Origin: an uncultured Hungatella sp. | GTDB lineage: Bacteria; Bacillota; Clostridia; Lachnospirales; Lachnospiraceae | Assembly (NCBI GenBank): GCA_910588505.1 | Contig: CAJUPQ010000006.1 | Location: 9,054-73,053 of the forward strand | Direction of reading: 5' to 3' | DNA: 64,000 nt | Shown: positions 33,611 through 41,150 of the stretch, piece by piece | Position numbering within the stretch: the first letter of the stretch is position 1 | Layout of the letters: each line of letters starts with the position of its first letter | Program-made: the position numbers and the translations under genes | Notes under the pieces: model-generated | Told to the model about the DNA's origin: nothing | The model's input: only the letters and a program-made list of their open reading frames with translations | The model's database searches: none

Positions 33611-34578
33611 GGCGGTATCTGGCCCCCATGGAGGGGATTACAGGCTATGTGTTCCGGGGGGTATACCGCAGCTGCTTTGGAGGCATGGATAAATATTTCG
33701 CCCCATTTGTCTCCCCTAACCAGACGGGGAAACTGGGGCCAAGGGAAAGACGGGACTTAGCCCCGGAAAATAACCAGGGCATGTACACAGTCCCACAGAT
33801 CCTGACAAACAGCGCCGAAGATTTTATAAGGACAGCCAGAACCTTAAAGTCCATGGGCTACGGGGAGGTCAATCTAAACCTTGGCTGCCCGTCAGGGACC
33901 GTGGTGTCAAAGGGGCGGGGTGCCGGATTTCTGGCATACCCGGGGAAGGTGGACCAGTGTCTGTACCAGATCTTTTCGGAACTTGACATGAAGATCTCCG
34001 TCAAGACCAGGCTGGGGATGAGGGATCCGGAGGAGTTTTGGCCCCTTCTGGACATTTACAATAAATATCACATGGAAGAACTGATCATCCATCCCCGGGT
34101 CAGGGAAGACTACTATAAAAATACGGCCCGCATGGACGCTTTTGAGCAGGCCTTTGTGTGCAGCAAGAATCCGCTGTGCTACAACGGGGATATTTTTCGA
34201 AAAGCGGATATGGACAAGGTGGAGGGCAGGTTTGAAGGGCTTTCGGCTGTGATGATGGGTCGGGGGATCGTGGCGTACCCGGGGTTTTTGTCCGGGGAAG
34301 ACGACCCGGGCAGGGCGAAGGAGCGGTTAAGGCAGTTTCACGACTGCCTCTACGAGGCCAACTGCAGGGTCTATCTCAAGGAGGCAGGGCCAAAGGTGGT
34401 GCTCTTTAAGATGAAGGAGGTGTGGTGTTACATGATCTACGCCTTCAAAGACGGAGCAAAGCCTGGAAAGCGCATCAAGAAAGCTAGGCAGATAGAGGAG
34501 TACCTGGCGGCTGTGACAGCCATATTTCGGGAGTGCCAGGTGGTTCCCGGCGGGAATTACCGCGGCGCTATTTCATAG
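33607..34578 (+). CDS. dus: tRNA-dihydrouridine synthase
   Basis: A 323 aa flavoprotein that reduces uridines in tRNA D-loops. The TIM barrel begins RRYLAPMEGITGYVFRGV. The catalytic Cys lies in NLNLGCPSGTVVSKGRGAG. The FMN-binding region includes IHPRVREDYYKN, LCYNGDIF and VMMGRGIVAYPG. The C-terminal helical domain binds tRNA. The ATG overlaps the YbaK stop (ATGA), and hisA follows 30 bp later. The exact Dus subgroup is not assigned. Confidence 0.92.
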   Translation: MRRYLAPMEGITGYVFRGVYRSCFGGMDKYFAPFVSPNQTGKLGPRERRDLAPENNQGMYTVPQILTNSAEDFIRTARTLKSMGYGEVNLNLGCPSGTVVSKGRGAGFLAYPGKVDQCLYQIFSELDMKISVKTRLGMRDPEEFWPLLDIYNKYHMEELIIHPRVREDYYKNTARMDAFEQAFVCSKNPLCYNGDIFRKADMDKVEGRFEGLSAVMMGRGIVAYPGFLSGEDDPGRAKERLRQFHDCLYEANCRVYLKEAGPKVVLFKMKEVWCYMIYAFKDGAKPGKRIKKARQIEEYLAAVTAIFRECQVVPGGNYRGAIS

Positions 34579-34608
34579 AGTACACATTATAAGAAAAGAG
34601 GGATTTTT

Positions 34609-35328
34609 ATGCAGTTATATCCAGCTATTGATATGAAGGACGGAGCATGCGTCCGTCTCACTCAGGGACTTTTTGACAAGGTAAAAGTGTACTCAGACAG
34701 TCCGGCGGACATGGCGAAGCTTTGGGTCTCAAAGGGGGCTACCTTTCTCCATCTGGTGGACTTAGACGGCGCTTTAGCCGGCAGGTCGGTTAATGAGAAG
34801 GCCATCCGGGCCGTGGTGAAGGCGGTGGATGTTCCGGTGCAGATCGGAGGCGGCATCCGAAGCCTGGAGGCTGCAAAGATCATGCTGGATCTGGGGGTTA
34901 GCCGGGTCATCATCGGCACCAGGGCCGCGCGGGAGCCGGAGTTTGCAGGGCGGCTGGTAGAGGAGTTTGGAGCTGAGAAGATCGTGGCAGGGATCGACGC
35001 GAAGGACGGCATGGTGGCAGTGGACGGCTGGGGACAGGTCAGCGAGAAGCGGGCCGAAGATCTTTGCATGCAGATGAAGGAACTGGGGATCCTCCATGTG
35101 GTGTACACGGATATCTCCAGGGACGGGATGCTGTCAGGTCCCAATGTGGCGGCCACCAAAGCTCTGACACAGGCCACAGACATGGACATTATCGCCTCAG
35201 GAGGGGTGTCCTCCATGGAGGATCTAAGACGCCTTCATGAGGAGGGAATCCGGGGGGCGATTATTGGAAAGGCTCTTTATGAAAACAGGATCAATCTTGC
35301 AAATGCGGTAAAGGCTTTTGAGGATTGA
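34609..35328 (+). CDS. hisA: Phosphoribosylformimino-AICAR phosphate isomerase
   Basis: A 239 aa (beta/alpha)8 enzyme that isomerises ProFAR to PRFAR, the fourth step of histidine synthesis. Asp8 in YPAIDMKDG is the catalytic base and the second Asp is in VYTDISRDGMLSGPN. Phosphate-binding loops are QIGGGIRSLE and IASGGVSSMEDL. Length is typical. GAGGG lies upstream of the ATG. It is 18 bp before the HisIE fusion gene, so these two genes form a second his locus, 21 kb from hisZGDB. Confidence 0.96.
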   Translation: MQLYPAIDMKDGACVRLTQGLFDKVKVYSDSPADMAKLWVSKGATFLHLVDLDGALAGRSVNEKAIRAVVKAVDVPVQIGGGIRSLEAAKIMLDLGVSRVIIGTRAAREPEFAGRLVEEFGAEKIVAGIDAKDGMVAVDGWGQVSEKRAEDLCMQMKELGILHVVYTDISRDGMLSGPNVAATKALTQATDMDIIASGGVSSMEDLRRLHEEGIRGAIIGKALYENRINLANAVKAFED

Positions 35329-35346
35329 CAGGGAGGAATGGCAGAT

Positions 35347-36687
35347 ATGGAATATAAAAAGTTGATCCCAAGTTTTGGGTGCAGAGACGGGCAGGCCGTT
35401 ATCCTGGATGAGGGCCGGGAGTATTTCAGCGACGATGTGGTGACTTTGAGCCGCTATTACAGCGACAATGGGGCGGACGCCCTTCTGATCCGGGATCTGT
35501 CGGATTCGGATGAGGATCATGAGCGGACGATCCTGATGATCAAGGAGGCGGCCAGGGCTGTGGACATCCCCATCCTTGCAGGGGGCCGTATCAGGCGGCT
35601 GGAGGACATCAAAAAGTACCTCTACGCCGGCGCCGGCGCCGTATTTCTGGACGGCTCCAATGAGGACAATGTGGACCTGATCAAGGAGGGGGCAAGCCGT
35701 TTTGGCAGTGAGAAGATCTATGTATGGCTTCCGGAGATAAGATATCTGGAGCGGGCGGAGGAATTTGGCCAGCTGGGAGCTTCGGGAGCTATTCTGTACG
35801 ACTGCTGTGAAGGGGAAAAGGGCTGGCCCGGGCAGGGGGAAGACCCTGTCACATCCAGGGACGGGATCTGTATGGTCCTGTCAGGCCATCGGCATATACC
35901 TTTACTTGTGTACTGCGACCAGGACACACCCGAGGCAGCGGCGTCATTTTTGAGGATCCCCACAGTCCAGGGGGTGGTTCTGACGGTTCCCGAAGAGTAT
36001 GAGGGCAACTGCATGAATCTGAAGCAGGAGCTGAAAATGCGGGGGATCGCCGTGGATACGTTTGAGAGCGAGATCGGGTGGGAGGAGTTTAAGTTAAATC
36101 CCCAGGGCCTGATCCCGGTGGTGGTCCAGGATTACAAAACATCGGAAGTGCTGATGGTTGCTTACATGAACCAGGAGGCGTTTGACGAGACTTTAAAGAC
36201 CGGGAAGATGACCTATTACAGCCGCAGCCGCCAGAGCCTGTGGCTCAAGGGGGAGACATCAGGCCATTTTCAGTATGTGAAATCCCTGCGCTTAGACTGC
36301 GACAATGACACCATCCTGGCAAAGGTGCGCCAGGTGGGGGCGGCGTGCCATACCGGGGCAAGGTCCTGTTTCTTTAAGACACTTACAGAGCGGGAGTACA
36401 AAAAAACCAATCCTCTGGATGTGTTTGAGGAGGTATTTGACGTGATCAAGGACCGGAAGGAGCACCCAAAGGAGGGGTCCTACACCAACTATCTCTTTGA
36501 CAAGGGCCTGGATAAGATCTTAAAGAAGCTGGGCGAGGAGGCCACGGAGATCGTCATTGCTGCCAAGAACCCAAACCCGGAGGAGATCAAATATGAGATC
36601 GCCGACTTTTTGTACCACATGATGGTGCTTATGGCGGACAGGGGTATCAGCTGGGAGGAGATCATGGAGGATCTGGCTAACCGGTAG
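35347..36687 (+). CDS. hisIE: HisF-like domain fused to HisI and HisE (phosphoribosyl-AMP cyclohydrolase / phosphoribosyl-ATP pyrophosphatase)
   Basis: A 446 aa three-part protein, about twice the usual HisIE length. Residues 1-230 form a HisF/HisA-like barrel ([34 protein letters not shown]). The catalytic Asp of the HisF LDVKDG motif is Gly in FGCRDG, and the second Asp (usual VAID) is missing at VWLPE. Residues about 240-350 are HisI, with metal sites DCDND and [10 protein letters not shown]. Residues about 350-446 are HisE ([25 protein letters not shown]). ATG at 35347 has GGGAGGA 9 bp upstream; an ATG at 35338 abuts that site. It performs steps 2 and 3 of histidine synthesis. The barrel is probably structural or regulatory. 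Confidence 0.9.
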   Translation: MEYKKLIPSFGCRDGQAVILDEGREYFSDDVVTLSRYYSDNGADALLIRDLSDSDEDHERTILMIKEAARAVDIPILAGGRIRRLEDIKKYLYAGAGAVFLDGSNEDNVDLIKEGASRFGSEKIYVWLPEIRYLERAEEFGQLGASGAILYDCCEGEKGWPGQGEDPVTSRDGICMVLSGHRHIPLLVYCDQDTPEAAASFLRIPTVQGVVLTVPEEYEGNCMNLKQELKMRGIAVDTFESEIGWEEFKLNPQGLIPVVVQDYKTSEVLMVAYMNQEAFDETLKTGKMTYYSRSRQSLWLKGETSGHFQYVKSLRLDCDNDTILAKVRQVGAACHTGARSCFFKTLTEREYKKTNPLDVFEEVFDVIKDRKEHPKEGSYTNYLFDKGLDKILKKLGEEATEIVIAAKNPNPEEIKYEIADFLYHMMVLMADRGISWEEIMEDLANR

Positions 36688-36759
36688 AAGACGGTAAAGT
36701 CTGCTGGAGAAGGCAGGGAAATATTTGCAGATCATGAGAATTATAGGAGGAAGAAAGTT

Positions 36760-37995
36760 ATGGAGACAACCGTATTAGAGCGTTTTCTTAGATATATTGC
36801 CGTGGACACCATGTCCGAGCCGGAAAAGGAGCAAATCCCCAGCACCGAGAAGCAGCGGGTCCTTGGGGCCATGCTGGCACAGGAGTTAAAGGATATGGGG
36901 GCCAGCGACGTGAGAATGGATGACCACGCCTATGTCTATGCCGCCATTCCGGCTACCACAGACAAAAAGATCCCGGTTCTGGGCCTGATCGCCCATATGG
37001 ACACAGCCTGCGCCTGCTCGGGAAAAGATGTAAAGCCAAGGTTTGTGAAAAATTACGACGGCGGAAATATTGTCATGGATCCCAAAACCGGGCTTTCCAT
37101 GGGGCCGGACCAGTACCCGGAGTTGAAAAACTATGTAGGGCAGGACTTGATCACCACCGACGGCTCCACCCTTTTAGGGGCTGACGACAAGGCGGGGGTG
37201 GCGGAGATCATGGCTATGGCTCAGTACCTTATAAACCACCCGGAGATCCCCCACGGGACCATCAAGATCGGATTTACCCCGGACGAGGAGGTGGGACGCG
37301 GCGCGGATCTGTTTGATGTGGAAGGCTTTGGGGCGGACGTGGCTTACACTGTTGACGGCGGGGCTTTGGGGGAGCTGGAGTACGAGACCTTCAACGCCGC
37401 CTCCGCCAAGGTGACGGTCCACGGGTTCAGCATCCATCCGGGCTCTGCCAAGGGAAAGATGAAGAACTCCATCCTCATGGCCATGGAATTTCAGAGGATG
37501 CTGCCTGGGTTTGACACTCCGGCCTACACCCAGGGGTACGAAGGATTTTTCCACCTGACCAATATTACGGGTGAGGTGGAGGAGACGGTCATGGATTATA
37601 TCATCCGGGACCATGACATGAAAAAATTTGAGCAGAAAAAAGAGTATATCCGGAAGGTGGCAGAGTTTCTGAACCTGAAATACGGGGAGGGGACCATTGA
37701 GCTTGTCATGAAGGATTCCTATTATAATATGAAGGAAAAGCTGAAGGACCACATGTACCTGATCGACATCGCCCAGGAGGCCATGGACGAGTTGTGGATA
37801 GCGCCTATCATAGAGCCTGTGAGAGGCGGCACTGACGGGGCCAGGCTTTCCTACATGGGACTTCCATGCCCCAACCTGTGTACCGGAGGCCACAACTTCC
37901 ACGGAAAATTCGAGTATATCCCGGTGCAGTCCATGGAGAAGGTGACGGAACTTCTTGTGGAGATCGTGAAGAAGTTTGAGGAGAGGGAGTGGTAG
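36760..37995 (+). CDS. pepT: Peptidase T (tripeptide aminopeptidase)
   Basis: A 411 aa M20 dizinc aminopeptidase that cleaves the N-terminal residue of tripeptides in the cytoplasm. Zinc and catalytic motifs: [34 protein letters not shown], and the closing [12 protein letters not shown] and [14 protein letters not shown]. The dimerisation lid lies between. AGGAGG lies 8 bp before the ATG. It is 72 bp after hisIE on the same strand, and no terminator is seen between them. Confidence 0.95.
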   Translation: METTVLERFLRYIAVDTMSEPEKEQIPSTEKQRVLGAMLAQELKDMGASDVRMDDHAYVYAAIPATTDKKIPVLGLIAHMDTACACSGKDVKPRFVKNYDGGNIVMDPKTGLSMGPDQYPELKNYVGQDLITTDGSTLLGADDKAGVAEIMAMAQYLINHPEIPHGTIKIGFTPDEEVGRGADLFDVEGFGADVAYTVDGGALGELEYETFNAASAKVTVHGFSIHPGSAKGKMKNSILMAMEFQRMLPGFDTPAYTQGYEGFFHLTNITGEVEETVMDYIIRDHDMKKFEQKKEYIRKVAEFLNLKYGEGTIELVMKDSYYNMKEKLKDHMYLIDIAQEAMDELWIAPIIEPVRGGTDGARLSYMGLPCPNLCTGGHNFHGKFEYIPVQSMEKVTELLVEIVKKFEEREW

Positions 37996-38041
37996 TGTTC
38001 CGTTAAGAAAGCTGGTAAGCCATGGGAGCACGTTGGACGGG

Positions 38042-38615
38042 ATGGTGGATTTTTTTGATGAAAACTCCTGGATTAGGGCCCGGCAGCAGTGGACCTGCCG
38101 GCCATTATGCCGGACACCATCCGTCAGCAGCTGATGTTTGACGCGCCCATTATCCGCACCATATGTCGCGGCGCGTCCGGCCATCCGGTGATGGTGTAAG
38201 CGACGTGGCCGAGAAGCTGTGTGCCTATGAGGGGGAGGGCGGTCTGCAGGGGGCTATTTAGCATTCCGGAATCGCCGTCACCAGCGTGGAGGTGGACGAC
38301 GAGGGGATCTATCAAGATCTGGATACGAGGCAGGAGTACCAGGCGCTTTTGGACTGGAACTACCAGAAAGGCCAGGGGTATCCGATCCGCCCTCAGATAC
38401 AGGTGCGGCTGACGGTCAGGTAAAGACTATGTTTCGGGATCCCCAGCCCCCTGGCGGCCTGCCAGCTGTCGGGGTGCAAAAATTATTCGTCCGCGGAGCC
38501 TTCCCTGAACAATGTGACGGAGTACATCAAAGATCTGGTGGAGGATGTTTTTAATGGGGATCCGGATCTGATCCTGGTAGGGATTGAGCCCGGGGATATC
38601 CTGCTGTTAAAGTAA
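38042..38615 (+). pseudogene. Decayed gene with frameshift and in-frame stops
   Basis: Coding-like sequence is spread over three frames. MVDFFDENSWIRARQQW starts at 38042, then DLPAIMPDTIRQQLMFDAPI follows one frame over from 38092 to a stop at 38197. A third frame from 38202 has stops at 38259 and 38421 and ends with DLILVGIEPGDILLLK at 38613. Each piece has natural composition and codon use, so this is most simply one or two genes that have accumulated lesions. I do not recognise the family. Sequencing errors could explain one shift but not all lesions. Confidence 0.55.
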
Positions 38616-38728
38616 AAGTTCTTTTAAAATGGCGCAAAACGCGGTATACTAAATGGAAGCTTTGCCGGAGGGGAGAGCTTTGGCCGGATATGGCCGATGA
38701 AAAGTATACACGGAAAGGAATTTTGCGA

Positions 38729-39364
38729 ATGATTCGACTGGAGAGGACCAATGTGATGAACCTGGAAAATGCCCTGCGGGGGGCCAGGAACCCTATGAAC
38801 AGCTGGCAGCGCATGGACAGCGGATACGACGGGGAAGGAGATTATTGTCTAGGGCCTAATGATCTTGGGCTGGCTGTCAGGCTTCGCCGGGCCGGCAGCG
38901 ACCACAGAAAGTTTATGAGGCAGATCTTTGTGTCCGTGGATATTACGGCCCCTCTCTACTGGTGGAAGGAGTATGACACCTACAAGGTAGCCACAGTGGC
39001 AAACTCCACCAGCACCATGCACCGGATACACGCGAAGCCTTTTGAGCTGGATGATTTCAGCCACGACCATCTGACGGACAGAGGGCTCCGGATTTTGGAA
39101 GGTATTGTGAAAGAACTGGAGGAGATCCGCCTTCGCTATGTGGCTGACGGGAGGAAGGAGGACTGGTATGATTTGATCCAGCTTCTGCCTTCCAGCTATG
39201 AGCAGCTGCGCACCTGCACCCTGAACTATGAGACTCTGGTGAACATTTACTATGCCCGAAAGGACCACAAGCTGGAGGAGTGGCATGAGTTCTGCAGGTG
39301 GATTGAGAATTTGCCTTATGGCAGGGAGCTGATCGTGGGGGAGGATATTGCTGGCAGGGGGTAG
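38729..39364 (+). CDS. Phage-type ThyX-like protein of unknown function
   Basis: A 211 aa protein. The middle section GSDHRKFMRQIFVSVDITAP, YWWKEYDTYK and NSTSTMH resembles the ThyX-like proteins found in many phages, with KVATVANSTSTMH where thymidylate synthase X has its RHR-S-NE-S-R motif. The true ThyX motif is absent, so flavin-dependent thymidylate synthesis is unlikely. ATG at 38729 has AAAGGA 9 bp upstream; ATG at 38690 is possible but poorly spaced. A TATACT lies at about 38645, with a weak -35. It may be a domesticated phage gene. The family assignment is from memory of the motif. Confidence 0.7.
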   Translation: MIRLERTNVMNLENALRGARNPMNSWQRMDSGYDGEGDYCLGPNDLGLAVRLRRAGSDHRKFMRQIFVSVDITAPLYWWKEYDTYKVATVANSTSTMHRIHAKPFELDDFSHDHLTDRGLRILEGIVKELEEIRLRYVADGRKEDWYDLIQLLPSSYEQLRTCTLNYETLVNIYYARKDHKLEEWHEFCRWIENLPYGRELIVGEDIAGRG

Positions 39365-39400
39365 TGAGTAAAGTCGGGGTTTGTCGTGGGACAGGGACGG
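39363..39400 (+). repeat. Short fragment (F) of the GAGTGAGCAAAG repeat
   Basis: GTGAGTAAAGTCGGGGTTTG then TCGTGGG parallels the repeat terminus (GTGAGCAAAGGCGGGGATT then RTCGC). It begins at the stop codon of the preceding gene and is cut off by the MITE at 39405. Confidence 0.5.
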
Positions 39401-39404
39401 TTAA

Positions 39405-39570
39405 CTAGAGCGTGTTTGAAAATTGCTTTCTGACAGATGTGCGTCACGATTTGTGGGAGATTTGATCCAAATAAAGGGTGCATAGCGGGCTGTGTAACCT
39501 GAATTTGGCTCGAATATACCGCGAAGTGGGGCGCGCATCTGGCGGGGATGAATTTTCAAACACGCTCTAG
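39405..39570. mobile_element. MITE-like element of 166 bp with 20 bp perfect terminal inverted repeats
   Basis: CTAGAGCGTGTTTGAAAATT (39405-39424) is mirrored exactly at 39551-39570. Similarity continues inward (CAGATGTGCG on the left, CGCGCATCTG on the right), giving imperfect arms of about 39 bp. The ~90 bp interior does not code. CTAG at each outer end may be a target duplication rather than part of the element. A miniature inverted-repeat element moved in trans is the best reading; an IS5-type transposase, some of which target YTAR, is one guess. Confidence 0.8.
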
Positions 39571-39622
39571 CCAATGGCATTTTTTAGTATATAATATCGG
39601 AGAATATCTGAAAATTAGGAAG

Positions 39623-39651
39623 TTGTATCTATAAGGCTGTTATTGTATGAT
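39623..39651 (+). promoter_or_regulatory. Probable miaB promoter
   Basis: TTGTAT and TATGAT are separated by 17 bp, 23 bp before the miaB ATG. A TATAAT at about 39590 next to the MITE is a second candidate. Confidence 0.5.
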
Positions 39652-39674
39652 AGAAAGGGAAAAAGTCAAGAGAA

Positions 39675-41135
39675 ATGTATAACGAAATTGATTTAGATAA
39701 AATAGATATAGCTGCAGAGCCGCCAACAGAGGAACCGGCCAGACAATACTATTTCATGGCCAGATGCCGGCAATGGGTACAGGAGTTTGAAAAGAAAAAC
39801 GGTCGTCTCCCTAAATCCTGCGTGGTCAATATGGGCTGTCAGATGAATGCCCGGGACTCGGAAAAGCTTGCGGGCATCCTGGGCCAGATCGGCTTTTTGG
39901 AAACAGAGGACGAACACGCGGATCTTGTCCTCTACAACACCTGCACAGTCCGGGAGAACGCCAATATGCGGGTCTACGGCCGATTAGGTTATCTGAACAC
40001 CCTGAAAAAGAAGAACCCTGACATGCTCATCGCCCTGTGCGGCTGCATGATGCAGGAGCCCCAGGTGGTGGAGAAGATAAGGAAAAGCTATCGGTTTGTG
40101 GACATCATGTTCGGCACCCACAACATCTTTAAGCTGGCTGAGCTTCTGTGGGAACGGATCGAGCTGAGGAAGATGACTGTGGATATCTGGGACGACACCT
40201 CCCTGATCGTGGAGGAGCTGCCCACAGAGCGGAAATACCCCTTCAAATCCGGGGTGAACATCATGTTCGGGTGCAACAATTTCTGCAGCTACTGCATTGT
40301 CCCCTATGTGAGAGGGAGGGAGCGGAGCCGGAAGCCTGAGGACATCATCAGGGAGATCGAAAGGCTTGTGGCCTCGGGCGTTGTGGAGGTGATGCTCCTT
40401 GGCCAGAATGTAAACTCCTACGGCAGGAACCTGGATAAGCCTGTAGCCTTTGCCTGGCTCTTAAGGCAGGTGGAGGCGGTTAAGGGGCTTAAAAGGATCC
40501 GGTTTATGACCTCCCACCCAAAGGATCTGTCCGATGAGCTTATAGAGGTTATGAGAGATTCCAAAAAGATCTGCGGCCATCTCCATTTGCCGGTTCAGTC
40601 GGGCAGCAGCCGGATCTTAAAGGCCATGAACCGCAGATATACCAAGGAGCAGTATCTTCAGCTGGTGGACAAGATCCGGGCCGCCGTGCCGGATATCTCC
40701 CTGACCACGGACATTATCGTGGGATTTCCCGGGGAGACGGAGGAAGACTTTGAGGAGACCCTGGACGTGGTGCGAAGAGTGGAGTTTGACAGCGCATTTA
40801 CCTTTATCTACTCCAAGCGCACCGGGACGCCGGCAGCCTCTATGGCCGGCCAGGTGGAGGAGGCTGTGGTGAAGGAGCGGTTTGACCGGCTTTTGTCAGA
40901 AGTCCAGGCCATTTCCGCCAGGGTATGTGCCAGGGACCTTCATAAGACAAAAGAAGTTCTGGTGGAACGGGCGGACGATCATATGAAGGGATATGTGACC
41001 GGACGGCTTTCTAACAATATTCTGGTCCATTTTCCCGGAGAACTCTCCCTGGTGGGAAAGATTGTCCCCGTGTATCTGGAGGAGGCAAAAGGGTTTTACT
41101 ACATGGGAAGGATGGAAGAGAACTTAATTATATAG
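39675..41135 (+). CDS. miaB: tRNA-2-methylthio-N6-dimethylallyladenosine synthase
   Basis: A 486 aa radical-SAM methylthiotransferase that adds the 2-methylthio group to i6A37 of tRNA. Order: N-terminal [4Fe-4S] domain with CVVNMGCQMNARDSE, YNTCTVRENA and LCGCMMQ; radical-SAM motif CNNFCSYC at about 198-205; and a C-terminal TRAM domain. It also carries LPVQSGSSRIL and DIIVGFPGETEEDF. The ~40-residue N-terminal extension is usual in Lachnospiraceae. The substrate is made by MiaA, encoded 9.6 kb downstream. mutS follows 15 bp later. Confidence 0.95.
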   Translation: MYNEIDLDKIDIAAEPPTEEPARQYYFMARCRQWVQEFEKKNGRLPKSCVVNMGCQMNARDSEKLAGILGQIGFLETEDEHADLVLYNTCTVRENANMRVYGRLGYLNTLKKKNPDMLIALCGCMMQEPQVVEKIRKSYRFVDIMFGTHNIFKLAELLWERIELRKMTVDIWDDTSLIVEELPTERKYPFKSGVNIMFGCNNFCSYCIVPYVRGRERSRKPEDIIREIERLVASGVVEVMLLGQNVNSYGRNLDKPVAFAWLLRQVEAVKGLKRIRFMTSHPKDLSDELIEVMRDSKKICGHLHLPVQSGSSRILKAMNRRYTKEQYLQLVDKIRAAVPDISLTTDIIVGFPGETEEDFEETLDVVRRVEFDSAFTFIYSKRTGTPAASMAGQVEEAVVKERFDRLLSEVQAISARVCARDLHKTKEVLVERADDHMKGYVTGRLSNNILVHFPGELSLVGKIVPVYLEEAKGFYYMGRMEENLII

Positions 41136-41150
41136 AAGAGAGGTTACGCA

